Origin: Armigeres subalbatus
Lineage: Eukaryota; Arthropoda; Insecta; Diptera; Culicidae
Assembly: GCF_024139115.2 (NCBI RefSeq)
Contig: NC_085139.1
Coordinates: forward strand, 143,270,652-143,334,651
Reading direction: 5' to 3'
Length of the DNA stretch: 64,000 nucleotides
Below the pieces are notes generated by a model. That model had not been told where the DNA came from, ran no database searches, and worked only from the letters and a program-made list of their open reading frames with translations. Shown here piece by piece: positions 1 to 11,200 of this stretch. The stretch's first letter is position 1; each line of letters opens with the position of its first letter. A program made the position numbers and the translations under genes.

Positions 1-79
1 ATTCGTAGCTGCTCCCAACGGTAGGAACCACACTTTCCTGGGATTTGCGTTCTGACACCAAAGGCTAACTGATCTTTGG

Positions 80-190
80 TAACACATGTGTACCTAAAGG
101 TCTTAACTCCAAGGATTTATTAGATGACAAAGAACATATAGCGTGAACGAATTCTATTATTAGTATCCCTAGAGCAGAACTATAAGGAAA
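80..190 (-). repeat. Isolated unit of the 1.6-3.5 kb satellite
   Basis: Resembles the reverse-oriented units at 3220-3440: the order of a TAAGG/CTTA box, AGATGACAAAGAACAT, GTGAAC and ATTCTATT is the same. Together with the array from 1600 onward it suggests that the 255-960 fold-back element landed inside the satellite. Confidence 0.5.
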
Positions 191-254
191 ACTTTTAGAA
201 GACCCTATCGCAACATTCAAGTTTGCCAAAAACGCACAAAAATATATCAGACCA

Positions 255-960
255 TTAGGCCGGAAGTCATTTGGCCAAAAGGGTCGTTTGGCCGTTTGAC
301 CGTAATGCTCATTTGGCCGAAATGGCATTAGGCCAAAAGGGTCATTTGGCAGAATAGGACATTTGGCCGAATAAGACATTTAGCCAAATAGGTCATTTAA
401 AAAGTGAGAAATTAGGAGTAAGAAGGGAGAGGTCTCAATTCTCATTTCTCATTTCTCACTTCTAACTGTAAAAAAATAAGGAGTCAGAAGTGAGACGTCT
501 CACTACTTACTTCGCGCTTCTCAATTTTTACAGCGAGAAGTGATAAATGAGGAGTGAGTAGAGAGACGTTCCATTACTCACTTCGCGCTTCTCACTTTTG
601 ACAGTGAGAAATGATACATGAGGAGTGAAAAGTGAGATCTTTTCACTGTGAGAAGTGAGTGGTGCGAAGTGGGTAGTGAGACGTCTCACTACTCACTTTT
701 TACAGTGAGACGTCGCTCTTCTCATTCCCAATTTCTAAATTCAAATGAACTATTCGGCCAAATGTCCAATCCGGCAAAATGGCCCTTTTGGCCAAACGAC
801 CCTTTCGGCTAAACGACCCTTTCGGCCAAATTACCCTTTCGGCCAAATTACCCTTTCGGTCAAACGACCCTTCAGGTCAAATGACTCTTTCGGCCAAATG
901 ACCCTTTCGACCAAACGATCCTTTCGGCCAAATGACCCTTTCGGAATCCAATTTTATTCT
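255..960. mobile_element. Fold-back (snapback) repeat element
   Basis: The left part (255-400) repeats short units of the type TCATTTGGCC. The right part (745-955) repeats the complementary CGGCCAAATGACCCTTT about ten times. The middle (400-740) is a nest of GTGAGACGTCTCAC palindromes and their variants AGTGAGAAGTGAG / CTCACTTCTCACT. Overall the piece can fold on itself at two levels. No transposase is present. The apparent ORFs are repeat translations. Confidence 0.65.
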
Positions 961-1599
961 ACTTCACGTTTTCAAAAGCACCACTTCCAATAATGAAGAA
1001 CAGCTGTCATCTCTTTATTCTACGCTTGCTGCCAGGAAGCAAAGAAAAGATTAATCCACCTAATGGTGATAATGTATTGTTCTTTAAAGAGGTCAAAACA
1101 CCACAAATATAATGTAATTAAAAGCTTAGCGCTGGAAAAAATACGGTATTTTTTATATTTGTATAAACATCCAAACTATTTGGAATAATTCTTCTTCTTC
1201 TTTATGCTTCCAAATTCTTGAAATAATTCAATAGCAGACGATAAAAATCGTTATTTTTAGTATTATTTCTGTACAAAAAAATGTTGCAAAATTGAATCGT
1301 TTCTTCGCGATTATCAACACTGTCATAAAATCGAGTGTATAGAAAATCAGGGGCAGACAAAATATAAACATGTTAAAATCGGGCCTTCTTTATATCTTGC
1401 ATACACTGAATTCTGATTATACCCTATTTTATTCAAACAATTTTATTCTACACAATTCTTTTGAAATTGTCATTTGTCATTTGATTTGCACGATTTTTTG
1501 GAAGTTACACGATTTTTATTTGCACGATGTTCACAAAGTTACGCGACTTTCAAAAAGTATATTATATTTGTTTGTGCCTTATCAGATTGTAAAAAAGGG

Positions 1600-3520
1600 G
1601 AACAAAGTATAGAATACGTTCGTGGCATATGTTCATGGTCATCCCTGAAGTCAGGCCTTAAGGTCTAAACATGTAAAAAGATGTCTATCGACCAGTTACA
1701 AATATGCAACATGCCCTTGGTGGTACACAGAATAGAATGCGTTCATGGCACGTGGGTATTAGGGTTTTAGTACCGGGAGTACCGGTACCGGTACCGAAAT
1801 ACCGGTACTGGCTTAATTAAAGTACCGGTATTTTCGGTACTAAGGAAAAAGTTTTGGTTAACTTAAAACTTCCGATGGCTAAAACCACATTTTTTTGAAT
1901 GCAGCAGCTAGAAAGAAAGATATTAATTTTTTTTACTAAAATTTCAAACACTTGACAATAGAGTTAATAAACTATAGAGGACGATTGTCGCTGCGTTTCC
2001 CTTTGTTATCGTCCCCAAACATGTTGGCTACCTATCTGTCAAAACGTTCTAATTTTTCCTTCGTTGACATTTAGTGCCATATACCTTGCCAGCAAAAGAT
2101 GTTTCGCCAGTGACGACAGCGACAATCAATTAGGACAAACGTCAGGCGTCCGATGACGTACCTCAAGACAATCAAACCGCAACGACATCGTCACATCCCA
2201 AAAAAATCGTCACACTTCATCAGTATTTTTCCAAATCGTCCCCGCTTGAGGCAAGAGTGTAAGTTCGATTACTGGATCAGGATTCGTAAAGATTGTAAGA
2301 CAAGAGTTAACTTACAACAACTCAGAAAAAGCTTAAAGGAAAATACTTGTCAATGCTTCATGATTCACTAGCAACAGTTCGCCCTACTTCTGTAGACTCA
2401 GAAAGAGCTTTCTCTGTTTCTGGAAGCTTCGCTACTAAAATACGATCCCGTATGTCTGACGAAACATTGAATATGCTGTGCGTTTTGAAAGCATATTTCA
2501 AGGATAAGGACAAGCCCCAAGACAAGTGTTGAATACATACAAAGCAATGAATAAAGTTCGAATCGTTACCATTAAATCCTGACTTTTTATTGATTTTAAT
2601 GATTTCCGAAAAAAAAAATCTTCCAGTACCTGTATTTTCCCGGTACTCCCGGTACTGAGGGGTTCAGTACCGTAGTACCGGGACTCGCCAAAAAGAGACG
2701 GTACTAAAAACCCTAGTGGGTATGGTCATCCAAAAATTGCATGACATGTGGGTACGGTCATCCAAAAATTTCCTGAAGTCAAGCGTTATGGTCTACACGC
2801 GTAACCAGAGATCTATTTACCAGTTTTAAATATGCAACATGCCCTTTGTGGTACATATAATAGAATGCGTTCATAGCATGTGGGTATGGTCATCCAATAA
2901 TTCTCTCTACTCGCATAACCAGAGATCTATTGTTAAATTTCAAATATGGAACATGCCCTCTGTGGTACACAGAATAAAATACGTGCATGGCATGTGGGTA
3001 TGGTTATCCAAAAATTTCCTGATGTCAAGCGATAAGGTCTGCACGCGTAACCAGAGATCTATCGATCAGTTTTCAATGTGGAACATGCCTTTTGTGGCAC
3101 ATAGAACAGAATGCGTTAATAACATATTGATGACTAAGAACATCTGTTGTGAATACATTATTTTCTATAATCAACAAAGGGCATTTACATTATTCACCCG
3201 AATGATCGTTGGTTATGCGTGTAGACCCCAAGGCTTTACTTCAGGGATTTCTCAGATGACTAAGAACATCTGCTGTGAACACATTCTTTTTTATAATCCA
3301 CAAAGGGCATGCACTATATTTGAAACAGTCCGAATGATCTTTGTTTACGTGTGTAGACCCTAAGGCCTTATTTTAGGGATTTCTCGGATGAATAAGAACA
3401 ACTGCTGTGAACACATTCTATTCTATGTTCCAAAAAGGGCATGCATCATATTCAAAACAGTCCGCATATCTTTTGGTTATGTAAATAGACCTTAACGCTT
3501 TATTCCACGGAATTCCACGG
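1600..3520. repeat. Satellite-like tandem array with an orientation switch
   Basis: Units of roughly 110-140 bp share AACATGCCCTTTGTGGTACA, AGAATGCGTTCATGGCA, GGGTATGGTCATCCAAAAAT and GTAACCAGAGATCTAT. From about 1600 to 3120 (excluding the hAT insertion) they run in one direction. From about 3125 to 3520 the reverse complement runs (TGTGAACACATTCT, AAAGGGCATGCA, GTGTAGACCCTAAGG). The inversion point is near 3120. Confidence 0.7.
1760..2715 (+). mobile_element. Non-autonomous hAT element with transposase remnant
   Basis: Terminal inverted repeats TAGGGTTTTAGTACCG and CGGTACTAAAAACCCTA are flanked by an exact 8-bp duplication GTGGGTAT (1752-1759 and 2716-2723), the hAT hallmark. Subterminal sequence is rich in GGTACCGG motifs. 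Near the right end, 2347-2532 encodes a piece of the hAT C-terminal dimerisation region: RPTSVDSERAFSVSG then RSRMSDETLNMLCVLKAYF. The catalytic core is absent, so the element cannot encode its own transposase. It sits inside the satellite array. Confidence 0.9.
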
Positions 3521-4790
3521 AGAAAAGGGAAAAATATCGATTTTATTGTCAAAGAGTTGTCCAATGCAGGACAAACAAAATTTTAGTGTAAAACTTGCAG
3601 AATAAACATAGGTATTTAATTCTTGCCTTCTTGCTTTTTATTTAATTCTTTGTTTCGACTTTTCGTTTCAATGAGACCAAAGCAAGCGTTTTTCGGGCCA
3701 AATGAGAATCTTTTTTCATTGAACCATGTTATCAAACTCGATGAAATGTCTGCCGTATTACCGACTTTTTTTTGGGAGCAACGGATTAAGATATCAATTT
3801 GAAAATCGTAGTGTGCCACGTGCGACAGGCGGATGCCAAAATTTCCACTGCCTGATTTTTTCCGTTCCGACTGATGGCAGCACCCAGAAGAATAATGAGC
3901 ATCATGATTATTTGTTTTGTCTGTAGTGTAAAATTTCCAGTAATTAAATTTAGGATTGTGAAATATCTTTAAAGTGACTTGTGCGAATCAAGAAAGTTTC
4001 AGCTGCTTTGGTTCATTTTTGCGTGAAAATCGGATCGTTAAAATTCGGAGTGATTGAAGTGTTTAAAACTTCCACATCCAGAGACGCTGTCAACTTGACG
4101 AAAACCACACCCTGGCCAACTACGGGATAGAGGTCCCCTTAGCCATATATGTTAAAGGCAACTAAGGTCACTCATCGACAAGCCAGTCCTGGAAGTGTTC
4201 TTCTCTGCCTCAGTTACAATACACAAAAAGAATTGACTTGGTGAGATTGTTTCATTACATTTATACAATGAATTTGGGCCGTTACAAATATTTAATTACC
4301 ATTTTGTCCTATTGGTCTCCGGAAGGTCAAGGGGAGGGGGGTAATAAAAAATGAATTATAAAATGGAAAAAATCATAAAACTCCTCGGATTTGTTAAAGA
4401 ATGTTTTGAAAATTCTCAAAATTATTTGAATTTTATTTTGTTGCCCCCTCAAAATATTATTTTTGGGCAAAAAAATCCGAGGGGGGGGTGACAGAATAGT
4501 TTTTGAATATTTGTATCGGCCTTCATTTTTATGGATCCATTATCCATCTGATAATGGTAGCATGAACAGGCGGGGCTTATTGTGTCATGAAATACCAGAC
4601 AGTCTGAAATGGGTCACTGAAGCTGCAGTAGAGCTAGCACCAACTAACTCCCGGACTAAATCTGACTGAAAATTTTGTAAAACAGACAGCTTCCTTCCAT
4701 AACATCACTGCCAGCTAGTGGGGGTTACATTGTACACACACAAAGGCTTATTAGATGAAAATCCTTTTTCGTTTAATCACTTTTATCTCT
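3521..4790. other. Unassigned intergenic DNA
   Basis: AT-rich. Contains G/C-run patches at 4328-4340 and 4483-4491 around a TTGTTGCCCCCTC motif that may be a degraded short repeat. No gene seen. Confidence 0.4.
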
Positions 4791-4829
4791 CACTCACTTT
4801 TCGCGAGAATTATCACAGAACAATTACAA

Positions 4830-4930
4830 AATTGTATGGCCGCGGCGGGATTCGAACCCAGAATAGTAACAATAATAGCCGTAGGGATGCGCGTACTCTA
4901 GTCGCACGCTCCAGCACGCTATCTGTATGA
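4830..4930 (-). mobile_element. tRNA-like head of a SINE (candidate)
   Basis: On the minus strand GGGTTCGAATCCCGCC is a near-perfect Pol III B box, preceded about 50 bases upstream by GATAGCGTGCTGGAGCG, a diverged A-box region. There is no foldable cloverleaf acceptor stem, so it is not a working tRNA gene; a tRNA-derived SINE is the simplest reading. Confidence 0.5.
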
Positions 4931-4934
4931 AAGT

Positions 4935-6329
4935 ATTAAGTTATTTGTTCCACATAAGCTCCTACAATTTGCATTGATGATGCCACGAAAAGACTCGAAT
5001 ATGAAAAAAAAAAAAGCAAATCAACGATTGGCGGCAATCGAAGTGAGCGAAATATGGTTATCACTATCCATGCTGTTTTTCTTTCCCGAAAAGCGATTTT
5101 TCCCCGAAAATTTTAGTGAGGGAGCATCCTGTGCTCCTGAGATTGAGTAAGCATTACGAACCCTGCTTGCTATACATTTATCCAGCCTTCCACGTTCACC
5201 ATAATTGCGGCTGCTGTAAATAATGTTGACATTAATTGTCTGAAACAAGTGATTTGTTGTTATTATTTATTATTTATAAACAAGAACACCTTAGATTGAC
5301 TACGTATAAAAATACTATTTTTTCTAGATTGCTTTGAGAATAGGTCGTATGTGCAAAAGAGAGTCTCTCTTTGCTTTCTTTCTCTTTTGATTATTGCACA
5401 CAAAACTAAATGTAACATGCAGCATTTAAATTTTATTGCAAAAAATCTATCCATAAGGTATCTACTATATTTATTTCTTATAAAATATAGCAATTATGAA
5501 AAATATTGTCAGGCATTATTTAACCATTCTGGTTGGATTAGACAAAACCAAGACGACATTGTAAAATTGAAGTCAACTTTCAAAAGCTGTAATTTATTTG
5601 TACATAGATTTAAAACATGTGAATGATGTTGTTGACTTATTAAAACCTAATTGAAGCAGTTTCATATCTCGAACAAAACATTGTTAGTTTAAAAACAGTA
5701 GAGTGAGGCATGTCCAAAATAGGTTCATTTTTCATGGAACCGAGCATATTTTCGACATATCTTCTTTTAAAATTCTAGATCTCTTAAGCTGTATTGTGGC
5801 GTCAAATTGTTGATTCAGTGTTATCTTAAGCTTTTGTTTTTACCAACCATTTGTTTCTCTAGTATCAAACCATTCATAAATTACTATTCATACCGCATTT
5901 ATGAATTACCGTTCATTAATGTAAGCCCTAGAAAAATGTCTATTAAACCAACATGTAACTGTTTTCATTATTTCCATACGATCGTTTTGAATAGAATGTG
6001 CAAGGAACCAGGAAGAACCGGAAAACACACTACTATCAATGACGCAAATGGAACAAATCTGGCAAACTACATAAACAATATGACTGGGTTGGAGTGATCA
6101 GGTGCATACATCACGGCCATGGACCGCACGTTTATTTTGCTTTGATGATGCTGCACCGAGTGGTACTGAATTTGATATTAGCTTTTATAACCTTAGCTGG
6201 TAGACATTGTTCTAAGCTTTAAAAGGCTTATAAAAATGTATTGCTTAACAAGGACTTTAAGGATGATAACGCAGAAAATGCTGGAGATCACTTATTTAAT
6301 CTAATAGTAATATAACTTTGCAAGCAATA
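4935..6329. other. Unassigned intergenic DNA
   Basis: AT-rich sequence with only short random frames. Nothing recognised. Confidence 0.4.
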
Positions 6330-6515
6330 GGGGTAATGACGGCTTTGGCAGGTTTTGTTCTGTTATTGGCAGGGTTTTTTTTATGACTATGTTCAAATTT
6401 GGCCTAAACTTTCTTTGCAGATCAAAGAATATTGTGACCAAATTTCATAAAATTTGGTTGACAAAAACCCCCCTGACAATGATAGAACAAAACCTGCCAA
6501 AGCCGTCTTTCCCCC
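6330..6515. mobile_element. Short MITE with long inverted repeats
   Basis: The two ends are inverted copies: left GACGGCTTTGGCAGGTTTTG, right its complement, about 55 bp matching with few mismatches. The flanks are TA on both sides (6328-6329, 6516-6517), consistent with a TA target duplication. Confidence 0.75.
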
Positions 6516-7139
6516 TACCAAATTATCCGAGTGGTCCACAATAAAATCAGGTAATCCAAAATTAAATCTTACATATCTTCAAAATATATGATAGTTTGGC
6601 TCTTTCGGTGGGATTTACAACATTTTTACCTACAAATTCTACCTAGCATTCACCACTTTTTAGTTGCATAGGGAAATGATCCAGCATTATTACAAAATCC
6701 AACTTTTATTCGTAAAATTGTTCGACCATCTCCTAAAGTGGTCCAAAATACCTCCCTTACCTAGGTATACTTATAACATTTCAACGAATCTGTTTTGGCC
6801 CGCAATTCTGTTGAAAAAATCTTGGAAATCGCCTTTTTTTCTGGACGCCGGAGTGTACTAACCCCTGAACAGACACACGTTTCCATGATAGATTTGCTGT
6901 ACAAACGCAAACAGCAAACTGATAATAAAATTGAGTTTATTATAGATCGGAAGTGATTAGAACTACTTGAAGGGTCGGTATTAAAGCTCAATCAGAACCT
7001 ACAGTTTAATTTTCAATGAGCTTTTGCAATAAAGCTCATAATCGTTCGCTTTATTGCAGTCAGATGTCGCTAATGATATGGAAAAGCACAGCACTTTCCC
7101 ACAGGCCAATATGTTGTACAACATTCTTCCCGAGCACAG
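6516..7139. other. Unassigned DNA upstream of the BNIP3 promoter region
   Basis: No repeat or gene recognised. Confidence 0.35.
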
Positions 7140-8173
7140 TGTTCTGGTGACAAGCGCATGAGTTATCATTGTCACGTACGCAAGAATTCAAACCCCAAAC
7201 AAAGAACTGGACAAACGATAAACGGGCATCAAAACAAAGTTGAATGGCACACAGTGAAGTCGTGTTTTCGCGAGTCTCGTCGTGGGCATATAAACAGTGG
7301 AGAAAAAACAGGAATTAGCGTTGGTAGTTGTGTGATGCGCAGTCCATGGTATACTGGAACGGCTGGTAAAAGTGTATGACGTGCAGCTGGGATAGTATGT
7401 TGTTCAGTTTTGTTATTATTTGTACAGTCGCCCATCCCCATCGTCATCGTTGAACGAAAAACAAGATTACTCGAAATCGAATCATTTTGCTACGTGCTAT
7501 ATACTAATGCGCAGCAAGCTGTGACCAGCTGGCAGAGGTGAAAACGCAACAATAGTAAAATATCATTTGAACTGTGAGGACGCGGGTCGTTTCAAGAGTT
7601 CTAGATTAATTTTATAGCGTAAAAATAGTTCGAAGAAGAAAATCGTTTGATTTATTGTGAATTTAAAAAATCAAGAATAAAGTCAAGATTTAGAAATACA
7701 TTGGTATCGTCAACAAGCCGAATTAAAGAAAACACAAAGTTTTCTTATTTCACCGATCAATTCGTGGAAATTATCTGAAGCAGTATTCGTTGAGGAACCG
7801 CAAATTATTATTTTAATAAAAAGTCGTAGAAAAACGAAGTGCGTGAGAAAGTGGATCGGAGGAAAACATTCGGTGTGATTGTATGCGTCACGCAACAAAT
7901 TGCGCGTCAAGCGGTATTTATTGCACCTGTGTCTGTGCTTTGTTTATTCAACGTTCCGCTTTAGTCCGCTACTGCTTCATTTCGTAGCCAGGCGACAGGG
8001 ATCCGGCTACTTCAGTGGAAACTCACGTACACTTTCGGAACCTTTGTTTACAAATATAGTGAAGCGAGAGGATTGATTTTTCGCTTGTTTACGTGCATCG
8101 GAGCACAGAGGAATCCCTAGGAGCAATACGGGATACATTTCTGCATTCCAGACAAAGAACGAAAGGACAGAGG
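7140..8173 (+). promoter_or_regulatory. BNIP3: Probable BNIP3 promoter and 5' UTR region
   Basis: This is the sequence immediately upstream of the BNIP3 start. It is less AT-rich and has more CpG than the surroundings and contains no long conserved ORF. There is a TATA-like GCATATAAAC at about 7286-7295 and an initiator-like TCAGTT near 7402, but they are not correctly spaced to form one core promoter, so the start site is not fixed. Small ATG-initiated frames here are treated as 5' UTR noise. Confidence 0.4.
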
Positions 8174-8252
8174 ATGTTCAAGTCCATTAATTTAACCAGT
8201 GAACCGAACAAGATGTCAGCAACCGCAAGATACAGTGAGGATTTGTTGGGAG
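8174..8252 (+). CDS. BNIP3: BNIP3 exon 1 (coding part)
   Basis: Encodes 26 codons plus one base, ending ...SEDLLG and then G of a split Glu codon. The donor is GTAGGT at 8253. Joining to exon 2 restores GAA, giving LLGESWIEL, which matches the N-terminal LIR region of BNIP3 proteins (human GSWVEL). Both in-frame ATGs, 8174 and 8213, have A at -3. The same frame is open upstream but has no earlier ATG nearby, so 8174 is preferred. Confidence 0.85.
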
Positions 8253-11200
8253 GTAGGTGTAACAAGGAAATTGAACGGAATTTCCCGATGAATCATGAAA
8301 GCGTCTGTGGAAAATATATACAGCTAACTTGCCATTTCATGATTCAGCCGAAGAAATCCCTATTGTATACATATCACAAATCATCAAAATAAGACGCAAT
8401 ACGTCAGCCTACAGCTCATGTACCTATGCACAAGATATAGAGTTGGTACAGGGATTAAATTACAGTATTTGCAGTGCTTTCATCCAAAATTCATTACTCA
8501 TGCTTATGTTAGGACGTAATGTAAAACGTAAATTTGTGATAGTGAAAAATAGCGCGTTTAATATATTGCAAGTTACGTTGCTTTGGAAGGTTTAAAAATA
8601 TGATAAATAATAATACGCGTAATTCAATGGTGAACAACGACGTGTGAGTTTCAGCAAACAAGTACAAACCAACAAACTACCATGATATCGGTCAAGCAAA
8701 TACGCAACCAGAAGAAAAAAGCTTTGGCAGACTACAAAGACCCACCCTCGCTACCCATGGCCTAGGAATATTTTCCTAGGTTTTGGTGCTTCCATCGAGC
8801 AACCGATACGATGGAAGCGTTGCAGAACAAAGTCGATTCGAAACAGTAACAACTGTTCGTCGTACGAGTGATAGGAGTGCCAACTCAGCATTGGATGGTG
8901 TACTGAATTCAAGTTAAACAAACCAGTCCGAGCGAACAGTGTCGTTGACATCGTTTGCTATTTTTGGAAGTATAAAAATGCGTCATTTCATAGCGGCCGA
9001 CATTATGGTATGACCAGCTAGATTTATTCCAATATAAGCCAATTTACTCAATTAGTACTTGATGCGTTGCCTTAACCGGATGCCTCCAATTGTTTATGTT
9101 TCACCAGAAATATCAAAGAAATTTGAAATTTTGTCTTATGCCAAAAATAGTACCTTCAGTGAAGTGAAAAACGAACCGTACACAAAATTTATTTATCTTC
9201 AAACAAGCTTCAAGTTATTGAAATCTGCTTTCTGCATGTTTGAAGTATCGAAGAAAAAGTTAACCTAGTTATTTCATTTTCCAAAAACAACAATGCAAAA
9301 ACACAAAATGAAATTATTTTGATTAACTTTTAATTTGCTTAATGTTGAAACTATCTCTGAAGTAGGCTTGAATTTATTCTATTGGATTTGTTTTATCAAG
9401 GATACAATTTAGCTACAATTGGATCCACAAGCGATGATTTTACCCTGAACGAAGCAAAACATCATTGCAAAGAAACTATCTTCAAAGCGGAATTGAAACA
9501 TTTAGTAAACAGAGCATGCAGTCATGCAATCATAAGTTCAATGCAAGACGCACTGCGCGAATACATGTATACTAACGATAGTACATAAAATAATGGAGAA
9601 GAGTGTAAAATAATGCATACCATAAATGACCAGTAAACATTCAAATCGATTATTCTAATTATGCTTTGTTTAGCTCATCACCTCGGCATTGTGTGAAGAT
9701 TAGCCAAAAACAAAAGTTAGGCAAAATGATCCAACTTAAGGCTGCCTTACACTTCGTGAACATTTTTCGCCGGAATTTGGTTCCCGTGTTTTTTAAAGGG
9801 GGCTGGGATTTTGATTTTCCGTGTCCAAATCCCGAAAACAACGCATATGCAAAAATGCATGGGAAAAAATCCGCGGATCAAATTCCCGAGGTGTGAGGCT
9901 ACCTTTAATCGAAGTATTCGAAGTCTGGAATGGATTTATTTACAGTTTGTTGTAAGAAATGTGGAATATCTTTTTTATTTGATCGCGTAGTTTACTTTGG
10001 CACTGATCGTCAAACAAAACTGCCACAGTTGTCAGGTGACAATGATAGGTTTAGATGTTCAAGTTAGTTAGCTTGCTCAATTCCTTTGAACTATCTATAC
10101 GTGGCAATATAATCTATTAAGTGTTAAGTAAAGATCAGAAAGCAGGGAAACGTGTTCAGTATCAACATTAAATTACAACTATTCGAACAAAAAAAACCGC
10201 GAACAATTTCGTCAAGGCTAACCGGTAGTTTTTTTTTTATTTCTTTTGCTCTCTGATTCCTCCTACAATCGATCATATATCTGCTTTCTACAAACATGCA
10301 ACACACGGTAAAAATGAAAACATAGTTTTTCTTGCTCTCTGTTTAGCTTTGAGGTACCGTAGCCCAGTTTATGATTTGTTTGTACGTATCATGGGGGAGG
10401 TGGATTATTTGTAAACATTGTTGAACTGATCGTTCACTAATACATCTTCTCAATTTTCAACTGGTTTATCGGTAGTCACCAGTTTACACTGTGGTTGGTT
10501 AAGTGTGTGGCTTTCGGTTCGACTCTTTAGTTTGAAACATGTAAACACTCGTGAAAAGATGTATCAATGTTTCGATAGACTTTGCCCAGTTTTAAATTTG
10601 ATATAGGATAAAATTCCCCAGATTTCCAGTTTGCCTTGCGAGTTAGATTGCCAATCCGGAGATGGTGAGTTCTATTTTCGGTCCGGCCTAGGGTGTTTTA
10701 GGGCGGGAAAATGCTCCGATCATGGGCATAGTGTATCCATTGTACTTCCCACACAATATACATACTCAATCTCATACATTCATTGGCATAGAAAAGCTTT
10801 CAATTAATAACTGAGGAATCTGGGGTCTAGAAATCTCATTCGCCGGCTGTCCTAAAATCTCATAACAGCGTTTGCAACCGATGGTTGTATTAATTCTGGT
10901 GGTTCAGGAACATTCTTACGATGCTGCAAGTTCCAAGAATCACAATCTTCTGGATGCTATAAAAGTTATGACTTATGAGATAGTTTCAGCTCTCCTAAGG
11001 ATTTCAGAAGAGTTTTCCGGATGATTCCAATTGTTGACTTACCCTCTTCAGGTGCTTTATCTGGGAAACACATGGTGTTTATAATTGGTGACGCCTCTTC
11101 CACCTACTCATGTGGCAAGGTCATTCAATGGACAGTTTGGATGGCACATGCAATGTTTTTTGAACGCCATTCGTATTACTCGTTCCAACCTAACGCTTCC

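Noticed and set aside
745..993. 82-codon repeat-rich frame
   Set aside because: Translation of the CGGCCAAATGACCCTTT tandem repeat.
4830..4930. Functional tRNA gene (minus strand)
   Set aside because: Good B box only; no pairing acceptor stem and a decayed A box.
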